A stretch of 64,000 bases of DNA, from positions 310,001-374,000 of the forward strand of contig NZ_AUIM01000011.1 in NCBI RefSeq assembly GCF_000423705.1, written 5' to 3'. The stretch's first letter is position 1. The number at the start of each line of letters is the position of its first letter. The stretch is from Stappia stellulata DSM 5886 (GTDB lineage Bacteria > Pseudomonadota > Alphaproteobacteria > Rhizobiales > Stappiaceae). Below are positions 33,008 to 42,827 of the stretch, piece after piece. Position numbers and translations under genes: made by a program. Below the pieces are notes generated by a model. It did no database searches and was not told where the DNA came from. It was given only the letters and a program-made list of their open reading frames with translations.

Positions 33008-34318
33008 ATGGATCAGGTAACGGCGATACTCGACCGGCTTCTTGCGCTTCATCCGCGCGAGATCGACCTCTCGCTCGGACGCATGGAGCGCCTTCTGGAG
33101 GCGCTCGGCCGCCCCCAGGACAGGTTGCCGCCAACGATCCACATCGCGGGGACCAACGGCAAGGGCTCGACCACTGCCTTCATGCGCGCGATCCTGGAGG
33201 CGGCCGGCCTCAAGGTTCATGTCTATACCTCACCGCATCTCGTCGCTTTCAACGAGCGCATCCGCATTGCCGGACGGCTCGTCGACGATGCGCGGCTGAT
33301 CGGCGCGCTCGACGCCTGCGAACAGGCGAATGCCGGGGCCGAGATCACTTTCTTCGAGGTGACGACGGCTGCGGCCATGTTGCTTTTTTCAGAAGAACCG
33401 GCCGATGTCCTGCTGCTGGAGGTCGGGCTTGGCGGGCGGCTGGACGCCACCAATGTCATCGACGCGCCGCTCGCCAGCGTCATCACCCCGATTTCGATGG
33501 ATCACGAACGGTATCTGGGCGAAACCCTGGCCGGCATTGCGGCGGAAAAGGCGGGCATCCTGAAAGCGGGCGCGCCGGCGGTGATTGCGCCGCAGGCGGA
33601 GGCCGCCCGAGCCGTCATCGAGCAGCTCGCCGGCACACTCGGCGCGCCGCTGGCCGCATTCGGAGAAGCCTTTCTGGCGTGGGAAGAAAACGGCCGGCTG
33701 GTTTACCAGGACGAGGAAGGCCTGATGGATCTGCCTCATCCCCGGCTGACCGGACGCCATCAGGCGGTGAATGCGGGCATGGCCATTGCCGCGCTGCGCC
33801 AGGCGGGACGCTTGCCGGACCCGGACACGATCGGCCGTGGCCTGCTGTCCGTCGACTGGCCCGGCCGCTTGCAGCCGCTGATGCATGGCCCTGTGCTGGA
33901 TCTTTGCCCGCCGGATGCCGAACTGTGGCTCGATGGTGGGCACAATCCGGGCGCCGGGGCTGTGATTGCGGCGGAAATGGCCTTGCAGGAAGAACGCTGC
34001 GACCGGCCGCTCTATCTCGTCAGCGGCATGCTCAAGACCAAGGATCCGGTTGGCTTCTTTCAGCCCTTTGCAGGCCTTGCCCGGCATGTGGCGACCATTC
34101 CGCTGGCCTCGACCGACGCCTACCGCACGCCGCAGGACCTGGCCGCAGCGGCGACGGATGCCGGCCTGTCGACAACCGCGTTTTCATCGCTGGAGGGGGC
34201 ATTGGCGAATGTGCGCGCGCGCGCGGAGGAAGATGGCACCGCGCCGCGTGTGCTGATCTGCGGGTCGCTCTATCTTGCCGGAGAAATTCTCTCGAAGAAC
34301 GGCATGCGCCCGGTCTGA
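33008..34318 (+). CDS. folC: bifunctional dihydrofolate synthase / folylpolyglutamate synthase
   Basis: FolC adds glutamate to dihydropteroate and then extends the glutamate tail of folates. The 436 aa Mur-ligase-family protein has P-loop IAGTNGKGSTTAFM (about residues 45-58), YTSPHLVAFNERIRI, the ATPase motif LLEVGLGGRLDATNV, and ISMDHERYLGETLAGIAAEK. The second domain contains WLDGGHNPGAG and LVSGMLKTKD. It lies downstream of trpA-accD and ends 10 bp from the convergent coaA stop. A weak ribosome binding site (CAGAGAC) precedes the ATG at 33008. Confidence 0.96.
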   Translation: MDQVTAILDRLLALHPREIDLSLGRMERLLEALGRPQDRLPPTIHIAGTNGKGSTTAFMRAILEAAGLKVHVYTSPHLVAFNERIRIAGRLVDDARLIGALDACEQANAGAEITFFEVTTAAAMLLFSEEPADVLLLEVGLGGRLDATNVIDAPLASVITPISMDHERYLGETLAGIAAEKAGILKAGAPAVIAPQAEAARAVIEQLAGTLGAPLAAFGEAFLAWEENGRLVYQDEEGLMDLPHPRLTGRHQAVNAGMAIAALRQAGRLPDPDTIGRGLLSVDWPGRLQPLMHGPVLDLCPPDAELWLDGGHNPGAGAVIAAEMALQEERCDRPLYLVSGMLKTKDPVGFFQPFAGLARHVATIPLASTDAYRTPQDLAAAATDAGLSTTAFSSLEGALANVRARAEEDGTAPRVLICGSLYLAGEILSKNGMRPV

Positions 34319-34328
34319 CCGCCGCCGA

Positions 34329-35294
34329 TCAGAGTTTCCTCAGCCGCACTTCGTTGATCGCGTGATCGGAGCCCTTGCTCAGGATCAGGTCGGCGCGCGG
34401 GCGTGTCGGCAGGATGTTTTCCTGCAAATTGATGAGGTTGATCTCGCTCCAAAGCCCTTCTGCTATGGCAAGGGCATCCTCGTCGCTCGACAGCGCGTAT
34501 TTGTTGAAATAGGAGCCGGGATCCTGGAACGCAGTCTCGCGCAGGCGCATGAAGCGCGACACATACCAGTTGTGCAGCACTTCCTCATCGGCGTCGATGT
34601 AGATCGAGAAATCGAAGAAATCGGAGACGAAGGGCACTTCCTTGCCGTCGCGCGGCAGGTTGCTCGTCTGGAGAACGTTCAGCCCTTCGAGGATCAGGAT
34701 GTCCGGACGGTCGACGGTGACCGACTGGCCGGGCATGACATCGTAGTAGAAATGCGAATAGACCGGTGCGGCAACATGACGGCGGCCGGCTTTCAGGTCT
34801 GACAGGAATTTCAGCAGCGCCGGCCGGTCGTAGCTTTCGGGAAAGCCCTTGCGTCGCATCAGCCCTTCCGTCTCCAGCACGGCATTGGGGTAGAGAAACC
34901 CGTCGGTGGTCACCAGATCGACCTTGGGGCTGGCCGGCCAGCGCGCGAGCAGTGCCTGCAGCAGGCGGGCGGTGGTCGATTTCCCCACCGCGACGGACCC
35001 GGCGATGCCGATGATGAAGGGGTTCTTGACCTCGTTGCTGCCGAGAAAGCGGTTGGTCGCCCGATGCAGCTGCTGGGTCGCCTCGACATAATAGGCGAGC
35101 AACCGCGACAGCGGCAGCAGGATCGATTCCACCTGGGCGATGGAAACCGGGTCGTTCAGGCTTTGCAGTCGTCGCACCTCTTCCGCGCGAAGCGTCATCG
35201 GCGTGTCTGCCCGAAGCCGCGCCCATTCGGCTTCGGTGAACACACGGTAGGGCGACAGTTCGTCCTCGATGATTTTACTAAGACTGTGTTCCAT
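34329..35294 (-). CDS. coaA: pantothenate kinase (type I)
   Basis: CoaA phosphorylates pantothenate, the first and controlling step of coenzyme A synthesis. The 321 aa protein is the prokaryotic type I form with P-loop [20 protein letters not shown] (about residues 95-114), [33 protein letters not shown] and [19 protein letters not shown] and the Tyr/His feedback-site region near residues 170-190 look normal. It is the last gene of the leftward his cluster, 139 bp after hisE, as is usual in Rhizobiales. Confidence 0.97.
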   Translation of the reverse strand: MEHSLSKIIEDELSPYRVFTEAEWARLRADTPMTLRAEEVRRLQSLNDPVSIAQVESILLPLSRLLAYYVEATQQLHRATNRFLGSNEVKNPFIIGIAGSVAVGKSTTARLLQALLARWPASPKVDLVTTDGFLYPNAVLETEGLMRRKGFPESYDRPALLKFLSDLKAGRRHVAAPVYSHFYYDVMPGQSVTVDRPDILILEGLNVLQTSNLPRDGKEVPFVSDFFDFSIYIDADEEVLHNWYVSRFMRLRETAFQDPGSYFNKYALSSDEDALAIAEGLWSEINLINLQENILPTRPRADLILSKGSDHAINEVRLRKL

Positions 35295-35433
35295 GACCTA
35301 AGTGACGTCCCGATCCCCTGTCCGAACGGTTCCCGCGTCCGGATCGACCCCCGCGCGTCCGTCGGTCGCCGCGTTGGTCATGTCAGCCCCGGCGCCTATC
35401 CGGCATCCGTTGCGGCCTCGAAATCGCGGCCGC

Positions 35434-35757
35434 TCAGTCGCGCGGTCGCGACGCCTTTTCTTCAAGCCCCGTTTGGGCGGTGCGTCTCGCGAGCTCGTCC
35501 ATTACCGCCGCAAGCGGAACGTCGCGGGCACGCAACAGCACAAGCAGATGATACAAGAGATCAGCGGCCTCTCCGGTCAGGCCCCGAGGATCGTTCTCGA
35601 CGGCGGCGATCGCAGCTTCCACCGCTTCCTCGCCGACCTTCTGGGCGATCTTGGAGACGCCCTTGTCCATAAGCTTGCGGGTGTAGGACGAGGCGTCGTC
35701 GCTGGCCGCCCGCGTTCCGATAATGCGGTCGAGATCGTCAAGTGTGAAGCCGGTCAT
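35434..35757 (-). CDS. hisE: phosphoribosyl-ATP pyrophosphatase
   Basis: HisE removes pyrophosphate from phosphoribosyl-ATP, step two of histidine synthesis. The 107 aa protein is the stand-alone form: [13 protein letters not shown] at the start, [20 protein letters not shown] with the metal-binding Glu run ([12 protein letters not shown], about residues 41-52), and [16 protein letters not shown]. In many other bacteria HisE is fused to HisI; here it is separate, as in other Rhizobiales. Confidence 0.96.
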   Translation of the reverse strand: MTGFTLDDLDRIIGTRAASDDASSYTRKLMDKGVSKIAQKVGEEAVEAAIAAVENDPRGLTGEAADLLYHLLVLLRARDVPLAAVMDELARRTAQTGLEEKASRPRD

Positions 35758-35814
35758 TGGTCGAAACGAGGTCCCTTGCCCGTGTCAGGCAGCCGTGCGC
35801 GCTGTCGGTGCGCC

Positions 35815-36591
35815 TTACGCATCGAGGCGCATCGCTATGCCGTTTGCCGCCATATGCGTTTTGGTTTCGCGGATCGTATGTGTGCCGAAGTGAAAGATCG
35901 AGGCGGCGAGAACCGCGGTCGCGTGTCCGTCGCGCACCCCTTCGACCATGTGATCGAGTGTGCCGACACCGCCCGATGCGATCACCGGAACGGGCACGGC
36001 ATCGGCGATGGCGCGCGTCAGCGCGATGTTGAACCCGAGCCGCGTGCCGTCGCGGTCCATGGAGGTGACGAGCAGCTCGCCCGCCCCCAGCTCCACGGCC
36101 GTTCGCGCGAAGTCGACCGCATCGATCCCGGTTTCCGTACGTCCGCCATGAGTGAAGATTTCGAAGCGTTCCGGCTCGCCGGGCGCATTGACCTGTTTGG
36201 CGTCGATGGAGACGACAATGCATTGCGCGCCGAATTTCTCCGCCGCCTGGCGGATGAAGTCGGGGTTCTTCACGGCGGCGGTGTTGATCGACACCTTGTC
36301 GGCACCGGCGATCAGCAGCTTGCGGATGTCGTCCACCGTGCGCACGCCGCCGCCGACGGTCAGCGGCATGAAACAGGCCTCCGCCGTCCGGCGCACCACG
36401 TCGTAGATCGTGTCGCGGCCCTCGTGACTGGCGGTGATGTCGAGGAAGCACAATTCGTCCGCGCCCGCCGCGTCATAGGCCTTGGCGGCCTCCACGGGAT
36501 CGCCGGCATCGACCAGATTGACGAAATTGACGCCCTTGACGACACGGCCGTCCTTTACGTCAAGGCAGGGAATGACACGGGCTTTCAACAT
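35815..36591 (-). CDS. hisF: imidazole glycerol phosphate synthase cyclase subunit
   Basis: HisF uses ammonia from HisH to turn PRFAR into imidazole glycerol phosphate and AICAR. The 258 aa TIM barrel starts [20 protein letters not shown], with catalytic Asp11 in the LDVKDG motif and the second catalytic Asp in [13 protein letters not shown] (about residue 132). Both phosphate sites (LTVGGGVRT and [13 protein letters not shown]) are present. The frame is open upstream to 36663, but the family N-terminus fixes the ATG at 36591. It lies between hisA and hisE. Confidence 0.97.
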   Translation of the reverse strand: MLKARVIPCLDVKDGRVVKGVNFVNLVDAGDPVEAAKAYDAAGADELCFLDITASHEGRDTIYDVVRRTAEACFMPLTVGGGVRTVDDIRKLLIAGADKVSINTAAVKNPDFIRQAAEKFGAQCIVVSIDAKQVNAPGEPERFEIFTHGGRTETGIDAVDFARTAVELGAGELLVTSMDRDGTRLGFNIALTRAIADAVPVPVIASGGVGTLDHMVEGVRDGHATAVLAASIFHFGTHTIRETKTHMAANGIAMRLDA

Positions 36592-36696
36592 CTTGGCAAC
36601 GCCTCGGGCGATTTTCGCGGGTGCAGCATAACGACAAGGCCGCGAAACTGCAAAGCCGGGCAACGCCCGGAACGGGACAGTCTAGCGCAGGAACTG

Positions 36697-37428
36697 TCAG
36701 GCGGATTTCAGAATGGCAATGGCCTCGGCCGGATCGAGCCGCCCGTCGTAAAGCGCACGGCCGGAGATTGCGCCGGCAAGGATCGCGCATTCGGGCGAGG
36801 CCAGTCGGCGGACATCGTCGATGGAGGCCAGTCCGCCCGATGCGATCACCGGGATCGAGGTTGCCTTTGCAAGGTCGAGCGTCGCGTCCCAGTTGATTCC
36901 GGCGAGTACGCCGTCGCGGTCGATGTCGGTGTAGATGATTGCGGAAACGCCTGCATCCGCGAAGCGGGACGCCAGTTCGCTTGCGGCAAGCTCGGAGGTC
37001 TCCGCCCAGCCTTCGACCGCGACCTTGCCGCCGCGCGCGTCGATGCCGACCGCAATGCGTCCGGGAAAGGCCGCGCAGGCGTCCTTCACCAGTTGCGGGT
37101 CGCGCACGGCAACCGTGCCGAGGATCACCCGGGAAATGCCCTTGGCAAGCCACGCCTCGATATGGGCGAGGCTGCGGATGCCGCCGCCGAGCTGCACCGG
37201 GTTGGACGTCGCGGCCAGAATTGCGTCGACCGCGTCGCCGTTGCGGCTTTCACCGGCGAAGGCGCCGTCGAGGTCGACCACATGCAGCCAGTCGAAGCCC
37301 TGGTCCTGAAAGGTCTTGGCCTGGGCGCCGGGGCTGTCGTTGAAGACGGTCGCCTGGTCCATGTCGCCGAGCTTGAGACGGACGCACTGGCCGCCCTTGA
37401 GGTCGATGGCGGGAAAGAGTGTGGGCAT
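36697..37428 (-). CDS. hisA: phosphoribosylformimino-5-aminoimidazole carboxamide ribotide isomerase
   Basis: HisA isomerises ProFAR to PRFAR in histidine synthesis. The 243 aa TIM barrel begins [18 protein letters not shown], with catalytic Asp8 in AIDLKGG and the second Asp in [15 protein letters not shown] (about residue 130). Phosphate sites [10 protein letters not shown] and [14 protein letters not shown] are intact. It sits directly between hisH and hisF. Confidence 0.97.
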   Translation of the reverse strand: MPTLFPAIDLKGGQCVRLKLGDMDQATVFNDSPGAQAKTFQDQGFDWLHVVDLDGAFAGESRNGDAVDAILAATSNPVQLGGGIRSLAHIEAWLAKGISRVILGTVAVRDPQLVKDACAAFPGRIAVGIDARGGKVAVEGWAETSELAASELASRFADAGVSAIIYTDIDRDGVLAGINWDATLDLAKATSIPVIASGGLASIDDVRRLASPECAILAGAISGRALYDGRLDPAEAIAILKSA

Positions 37429-37466
37429 GGGAAAAAGGGTCCGGTGTTGACGGTCGGTCGGGTGCC

Positions 37467-38117
37467 TCAGGGCGCCCAGTCGAGGAAATTGGCGATCAGC
37501 TCCAGCCCGAGCCGCTGGCTCTTTTCGGGGTGGAATTGTGTTCCGATCATCGTGTCGCGGCCGACGATCGCGGTGATCGTGTCGCCGTAGTCGGTGGTGG
37601 CGAGCACATGTGCTGGATCCTGGGCGGCAAGGTGGTAGGAGTGCACGAAATAGGCGTGCAGCCCGTCCGGACCGGTGTCGAGCCCGTCGAGCACCGGATG
37701 CGAGCCGGTCACGGAGATCGTGTTCCAGCCCATGTGCGGGATCTTCAGCGCCGGATTGTCGGGCGTGATCGCGGTGACGTCGCCGGGGATCCAGCCGAAT
37801 CCCTCGGTTGTCTCGAATTCAAGCCCGCGGCTCGCCATCAGTTGCATCCCGACGCAGATGCCGAAGAACGGTCGCCCCTTGATTTCCACCGCTTCGATCA
37901 GGGCCTCGGCCATGCCGTCGACGGCCTTGAGGCCGCGCGAACAATCTGCGAAGGCGCCGACGCCGGGCAGCACGATCCGGTCGGCGCGCGCGACAACATC
38001 CGGGTCTGCGGTGACGCGCACCTGCGGTGTATGCGCATGGGCCCGTGCCGCATGCTCGAACGCCTTTTCGGCGGAGCGCAGGTTGCCGGATCCATAGTCG
38101 ATGATGGCGATCAGCAT
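37467..38117 (-). CDS. hisH: imidazole glycerol phosphate synthase glutaminase subunit
   Basis: HisH releases ammonia from glutamine and channels it to HisF. The 216 aa class I amidotransferase starts [15 protein letters not shown]; the catalytic Cys lies in [15 protein letters not shown] (about residue 90), and the His-Glu pair in [13 protein letters not shown] (about 196-198). PGVGAFADC is the oxyanion region. ATG at 38117 is fixed by this N-terminus; the longer open frame upstream is not credible. Confidence 0.97.
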   Translation of the reverse strand: MLIAIIDYGSGNLRSAEKAFEHAARAHAHTPQVRVTADPDVVARADRIVLPGVGAFADCSRGLKAVDGMAEALIEAVEIKGRPFFGICVGMQLMASRGLEFETTEGFGWIPGDVTAITPDNPALKIPHMGWNTISVTGSHPVLDGLDTGPDGLHAYFVHSYHLAAQDPAHVLATTDYGDTITAIVGRDTMIGTQFHPEKSQRLGLELIANFLDWAP

Positions 38118-38146
38118 GGTCTGTGTTTTCCGATTGTCGTTTGGTG

Positions 38147-38647
38147 TCAGCCCTGTCGGGGGGCCGGTGTCAGGCCGACGACATGCGTGCTGGCGAAACG
38201 CGGGGCATTGGCAGGGCCTGTGCGCAGGGCGGGGGCGGGAGCCGCCGGTGCGGGCATGGTCTGCCGGGCCGAAAGGGCGGAGAAGAACCTTTGTTCGGCA
38301 TCGGCGAGCGTGCTGCCCTCGACCGTTGCAACAAAATGCCAGCCGCGTCGTTCCATCGTCCACCGGCGCAGGCCGTTGGCTTCGAGCGCAACGAGCACGG
38401 CAAACAGGAACCCGCCGAGCAGCGGGGCAACGCCGCCGATCTGGCGTGTCACGAATTCAAGCAGCAGTGCCAGCACCAGATAGACGATCACGACCAGCCA
38501 GAGCCGGCGGAACAGCATCCAGATCACGGCGAAGAACAGTGCCGGCCAGCAGAACCCCTCCTTGATGAAGGCGATGCGCTCGATATCCTTTTCACGCAGG
38601 GCTTCCAGCCTCGTATCCGGCGGTATCAGCACCGTGTAGATGGTCAT
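38147..38647 (-). CDS. DUF2628 membrane protein in the his cluster
   Basis: A 166 aa protein of unknown function. The N-terminal region ([33 protein letters not shown]) leads into hydrophobic segments near residues 33-60 and 70-88, followed by a soluble tail that mentions the motif [20 protein letters not shown]. This matches the DUF2628 pattern, and the gene sits between hisB and hisH as in many Rhizobiales. The consistent place in the his cluster suggests linked expression rather than a known role in histidine synthesis. Confidence 0.85.
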   Translation of the reverse strand: MTIYTVLIPPDTRLEALREKDIERIAFIKEGFCWPALFFAVIWMLFRRLWLVVIVYLVLALLLEFVTRQIGGVAPLLGGFLFAVLVALEANGLRRWTMERRGWHFVATVEGSTLADAEQRFFSALSARQTMPAPAAPAPALRTGPANAPRFASTHVVGLTPAPRQG

Positions 38648-38680
38648 GCGGCGCGCCTCCCAGCGCTCGTGCGGTGCGCA

Positions 38681-39274
38681 TTAGCCGCCGAGCTGGCCCT
38701 TGGTGGACGGCACCCGTCCCGACTGCCTCGGATCGGCCTCGACCGCCTTGCGCAGGCAGCGTGCCACCGCCTTGAAACATGTTTCGGCGATGTGATGGCA
38801 GTTGCGTCCGGTGAGATTGGCGACATGCAGTGTGATGCCGGCGTTCATCGCGAAGGCGCGGAAGAACTCCTCGAAGAGCTCCGTGTCGAAGTCGCCGATC
38901 TTGTCGCGATCGAAGGCCACGTCCCAGACGAGAAAGGGACGTCCCGAGACGTCCATCGCGCAGCGCGTCAAAGCCTCGTCCATCGCCAGGTGGCAATCCG
39001 CATAGCGGGTGATGCCGGTCATGTCGCCGAGCGCGCTTTTCAGAGCCTGTCCGAGCGCGATACCGACATCTTCCGTCGTGTGGTGAGCGTCGATATGCGT
39101 GTCGCCGGTGGCGCGCACCGTGATGTCGATCAGGGAATGCCGGGCAAGCTGCTCGAGCATGTGGTCGAGAAACCCGACGCCGGTCGTCACCTGATAGGCT
39201 CCGGTGCCATCAAGCGTGAGGCTGACGGAGATGTCCGTTTCCTTGGTCGTGCGCGAGATCGTCGCGGTGCGCAT
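38681..39274 (-). CDS. hisB: imidazoleglycerol-phosphate dehydratase
   Basis: HisB dehydrates imidazole glycerol phosphate to imidazole acetol phosphate with bound manganese. The 197 aa single-domain form starts [19 protein letters not shown]. Metal ligands are in [14 protein letters not shown] and [21 protein letters not shown] (about residues 60-80) and in [23 protein letters not shown] near 160-175. It is not fused to the phosphatase seen in E. coli HisB. In relatives, hslV lies upstream; here pyrF does, so this boundary has been rearranged. Confidence 0.97.
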   Translation of the reverse strand: MRTATISRTTKETDISVSLTLDGTGAYQVTTGVGFLDHMLEQLARHSLIDITVRATGDTHIDAHHTTEDVGIALGQALKSALGDMTGITRYADCHLAMDEALTRCAMDVSGRPFLVWDVAFDRDKIGDFDTELFEEFFRAFAMNAGITLHVANLTGRNCHHIAETCFKAVARCLRKAVEADPRQSGRVPSTKGQLGG

Positions 39275-39489
39275 AAGCAGCTTTTTCCTGTGGCGGCCTT
39301 GTGATCGGTGCGGGCCGGTGATCGCGAACCGGTGGCGAGGACTTCGCGGACCTGTTTCGCAGGTTGATGATTTTGCCTTGTATCAGGGCGCCGTGTTCAT
39401 GGAAATACCTCGCTTCCGATCTGGTCAAGACCGCTGCCCTTGGCGTAAGAGTGCGAAAAGACAGCCAGTGACGCACGGAGACCCGCAAA

Positions 39490-40224
39490 ATGCCCGATGA
39501 CGCCTCGCCTGCTTCCTTCGCGCCCGCAAACGCCCGCGATCGTCTGATCGTCGGACTTGACGTTCCAACGGTGGACGAAGCCCGCGACATCGTGCGGCGG
39601 ACGGAAGGCGCGGTCGGTACCTACAAGATCGGCATGCAGCTGCAGTTCGCCGGCGGGCTGGAGTTTGCCCGCGAGCTGGCGGAGGCCGGTCATTCCATTT
39701 TCCTCGACGTCAAGCTTCTCGATATCGACAATACGGTGGCAAAGGCGGTGGAGAACATTGCCCGCATGGGCATGCGCTTCGTCACGATCCATGCCTACCC
39801 GAAGGCGATGGCTGCTGCTGCCGATGCGCTGGCGGCCTCCGGCGCCAACCTGTGCCTTCTCGGGGTAACGGTGCTTACCTCGATGGACGAGGACGATCTT
39901 CATGCCGCCGGCTACGCCGGATCGGTTCCGGATCTGGTGCGCGCACGCGCCGCCAATGCAAGGGCCGCCGGCATGGGGGGCATCGTGTGTTCGCCGCAGG
40001 AAGTTTCCGACCTGCGCGAGGTTCTGGGCGAGGAGCTTGTGACCGTAACGCCGGGCATTCGACCCGCAGGCGCCCAGGCGGGCGACCAGAAGCGGATCAT
40101 GACCCCGACGGATGCGATCAAGGCGGGAGCCGACTATCTCGTCGTCGCCCGTCCGGTGGTGATGGCATCCGATCCGCGCGCAGCGGCAGAGGCGATCGTG
40201 GCGGAGATCGACGCGGCCCTCTAG
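39490..40224 (+). CDS. pyrF: orotidine 5'-phosphate decarboxylase
   Basis: PyrF decarboxylates OMP to UMP, the last step of pyrimidine synthesis. The 244 aa TIM barrel has [18 protein letters not shown] (residues about 18-35) and the active-site array [11 protein letters not shown] near 73-83 with the catalytic Lys and Asp pair, then [17 protein letters not shown] carrying the phosphate-gripper loop. It is a short, bacterial group I form. A GGAG ribosome binding site is present. It stands alone, divergent from hisB and ending 17 bp from the convergent aminotransferase gene. Confidence 0.95.
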   Translation: MPDDASPASFAPANARDRLIVGLDVPTVDEARDIVRRTEGAVGTYKIGMQLQFAGGLEFARELAEAGHSIFLDVKLLDIDNTVAKAVENIARMGMRFVTIHAYPKAMAAAADALAASGANLCLLGVTVLTSMDEDDLHAAGYAGSVPDLVRARAANARAAGMGGIVCSPQEVSDLREVLGEELVTVTPGIRPAGAQAGDQKRIMTPTDAIKAGADYLVVARPVVMASDPRAAAEAIVAEIDAAL

Positions 40225-40241
40225 CCACTGCTCTTTTCGGC

Positions 40242-41468
40242 CTATCCGGCCGCAGCAGCTGGCACTTTGCCGGTTCCGGCGCTGTCCCCGCGCAGCGCAT
40301 TTGCCAGATGGTCCGTCGCCGCCTGCAGGCCACCGGCGCCATGCGGGATCGACAGGGCCGAAAGCCCCATTTCGATGACGGCGAGCGCGCCGAGCACGGC
40401 CGGCGCGTTGACGTGCCCCATATGGCCGATGCGAAACCCGGTCCCGGTGATTTCTCCGATGGTCTCGCCAATGGTCAATCCGCAGGCGTCGAGACAAAAG
40501 CGCCGCAGCGCGGCCGGATCCCGGCCGGGCGTGAGAACGACCGTCACGGAATCGGCGCGCGTGTCCGGGTCGAGGATGTTGAATTCCAGCGCGCCGGCCT
40601 TCGACCAGACACCGACGCAGGCGCGCACTGCCTCCGCCAGCAGCCTGTGGCGCCTGTGCGCGCCATCGAGGCCTTCCGCCAGCAGCAGGTCGAGCGCCTT
40701 GCGAAAGGCAAAGATCATCTGCACGGGCGGGGTTCCGCAGTATTTCTTGTAATGCGCCTCGCCCTGGCGGAACGTCCAGTCCCAGTAGAGCGTCCTGAGG
40801 TTTGCGGTCGCGTGCGCCTCCATGGCGCGGCTGCCCGCGGCGATGAAGGAGAGACCTGGAGGGGTCATCAGGCCTTTCTGCGAGCCGCTCAGGGCGAGAT
40901 CCACGCCCCAGGCGTCCATGTGGAACGGAACGCAGGCCAGCGAGGCGATGGTGTCGACCATGAACAGCGCCGGATGGCCGGCTGCATCAATGGCCGCGCG
41001 CAGGGCCGGGACGTCGTTGATCACCCCGGAGGCGGTGTCGATCTGAACCGTGAGGATCGCCTTGATGCGATGGCCGGTGTCGTGCTTCAGCCGCTCTTCC
41101 AGTGCCGCCGGGTCGACCGCGCGGCGCCAGTCGCCGGCAAGGATCTCGACGTTGAGGCCAAGCATTCCGGCGATCTCGCCCCAGCCTCTTGCAAAGGCAC
41201 CCGATTCCAGTACCAGCACGGTGTCGCCGCGCGAGAGCGTGTTGCTAAGGGCCGCCTCCCAGGCTCCGTGACCGTTTGCGGCATAGATGAAAGTGTCGCC
41301 GGTCGTGTCGAAGATCGCTTGCAGATCGGACAGGCACCGGTCGGTCATGCCGACAAGCTCGCCCTCGCGAATGTCGATGGCCGGGCGGTGCATGGCCTGG
41401 AGGACCTCGTCGGGGACGGTCGTCGGCCCCGGGATCATGAGGATCTTTCTGCCGTTCGCAAGCGTCAT
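40242..41468 (-). CDS. class V aminotransferase (alanine/serine-glyoxylate type)
   Basis: A 408 aa PLP enzyme of the alanine-glyoxylate / serine-pyruvate aminotransferase group. ILMIPGPTTVPDEVLQAMHR at the start, ANGHGAWEAALSNTL (about residues 67-81), VDTIASLACVPFHMDAWGVD and the Schiff-base Lys in SGSQKGLMTPPGLSF (about residue 200) are clear. The last third has TGFRIGHMGHVN, typical of the family. It probably moves an amino group from alanine or serine to glyoxylate or a related oxo acid. It lies 96 bp downstream of the FAD amine-oxidase-like gene on the same strand, so the two could process the same amine, but that is not shown. Confidence 0.88.
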   Translation of the reverse strand: MTLANGRKILMIPGPTTVPDEVLQAMHRPAIDIREGELVGMTDRCLSDLQAIFDTTGDTFIYAANGHGAWEAALSNTLSRGDTVLVLESGAFARGWGEIAGMLGLNVEILAGDWRRAVDPAALEERLKHDTGHRIKAILTVQIDTASGVINDVPALRAAIDAAGHPALFMVDTIASLACVPFHMDAWGVDLALSGSQKGLMTPPGLSFIAAGSRAMEAHATANLRTLYWDWTFRQGEAHYKKYCGTPPVQMIFAFRKALDLLLAEGLDGAHRRHRLLAEAVRACVGVWSKAGALEFNILDPDTRADSVTVVLTPGRDPAALRRFCLDACGLTIGETIGEITGTGFRIGHMGHVNAPAVLGALAVIEMGLSALSIPHGAGGLQAATDHLANALRGDSAGTGKVPAAAAG

Positions 41469-41564
41469 GGATGTCTCTCCCGGACAGGAGCGGGGCGCGT
41501 TCGGGCACCTCGTCTGCAATGGATAAAAGAATGGGACGGCGGATCGCCCCCGTCGGGGACGAGT

Positions 41565-42746
41565 TTAAACGACGTTGAGCTCCTGGACAGGTCGATTTTC
41601 GGCCATGCGACCATGGGCCAGCGCACTTAGATCCAGCGTTCGATAGTCTCCATGCACAATCAGTTCGGCGAGGCCCCGCCCAACCGCCGGCGCCTGTTGA
41701 AGGCCATGACCGGAAAAGCCGGCGCAAAGGAGCAGCCCCGGCATGTCCTCGACCGGGCCGACGAAGGCATTGTGATCGAAAAGGTTCATGTCGTAATGCC
41801 CGGCCCAGGCAGCCCCGGGCTTGATCGCCTCGAAGGCGGGGATGCGATGGGCGAGCGTCGGCCACAGGTGCTCTTCGAAGAAGCCGTGATCGACGTCGAA
41901 CTCCTGGCTTTCCGGGTCGGCCGTTTCCGGTGGCGCCGAGCCGCACAGGAAACCGGTCCCCTCGGGGCGCACATAGGTGCCGTTCGGGTCGATGAGCAGC
42001 GGACAGCCCTCGACCGCATCGCGGCAGTCGAAGGTGAAGATCATTCGCTTGCGGCTTTCCACCGGAAACGGGATCTCAAGGTCGGTGGCAATCGCGGCGG
42101 CGCCGCTTGCGCCGGCCGCATTCACCAGCCGATCGCAGGAGACGGTCGTGCCATCGCCAAGCGTTAGACGAAATCCGCCACCTTTGCGCTCGGTGCGGAC
42201 CACCTGGGCCGCGAGATACGGCACGTCGCGCGCGCGTGCCGCCTTGCGAAACGCCTGCATCAGACCGTAGCCGTCGAACCAGCCTTCGCCCGTTCGCCCC
42301 CAGCAGCCGGCGGAGATGTCCTCGGTGTTGAGCCAGGGAAAGCGCCTGGCGAGGGCCTCTGGTTCGAGAAAGGCGATATCCGCCCCCATGCGGGTCTGCA
42401 GGGCGTGGTTTTCCTCAAGGATGGAACGCTTGTCGGGCGTCGCCAGGAACAGGTAGCCGCCTTCGTGCAGGTCGATTTGCGGCCGGTCGTTACCAACGGC
42501 GAGGCGGGCACCGATCTCGCGCAGGAAATCGATTCCGTAGAGCGAGATCTCGATGTTCACGGGGCAGGAAAACTGCTGGCGGATAGAGGCGGCGGAAAGC
42601 GCGGACGCGCATTTCGCGTAGGACGGATCCTTCTCGATCACCAGAAGGGACCCGGTGAAACCGGGGTCCGTCGCCAGGTGGCAGGCGATGGAGGATCCCA
42701 TCACAGCGCCGCCGACAATGGCGACGTCCACGGTATGATCGCTCAT
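41565..42746 (-). CDS. FAD-dependent amino acid oxidase-like protein (DAO family)
   Basis: A 393 aa flavoprotein of the D-amino acid oxidase / sarcosine oxidase / glycine oxidase fold. The N-terminal FAD site is VDVAIVGGAVMGSSIACHLA with the acidic end of the second strand at VIEKDPSY. The middle contains QQFSCPVNIEISLYG, and the C-terminal region has AWAGHYDMNLFDHNAFVGPV and FSGHGLQQAPAVGRGLAELI, the second FAD stretch. It most resembles secondary-amine-type oxidoreductases, which oxidise N-methyl or similar groups, but the substrate is not defined. It sits between gcdH and the aminotransferase gene on one strand, about 80-95 bp apart each. Confidence 0.87.
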   Translation of the reverse strand: MSDHTVDVAIVGGAVMGSSIACHLATDPGFTGSLLVIEKDPSYAKCASALSAASIRQQFSCPVNIEISLYGIDFLREIGARLAVGNDRPQIDLHEGGYLFLATPDKRSILEENHALQTRMGADIAFLEPEALARRFPWLNTEDISAGCWGRTGEGWFDGYGLMQAFRKAARARDVPYLAAQVVRTERKGGGFRLTLGDGTTVSCDRLVNAAGASGAAAIATDLEIPFPVESRKRMIFTFDCRDAVEGCPLLIDPNGTYVRPEGTGFLCGSAPPETADPESQEFDVDHGFFEEHLWPTLAHRIPAFEAIKPGAAWAGHYDMNLFDHNAFVGPVEDMPGLLLCAGFSGHGLQQAPAVGRGLAELIVHGDYRTLDLSALAHGRMAENRPVQELNVV

Positions 42747-42827
42747 GAAACCCTTTTGTGTGCGATGCGTCGGAAGTGCGGGCGCGCGTTCAGCGCACCC
42801 GCCGCGTCGGTGTCGACCCTGTCTCGA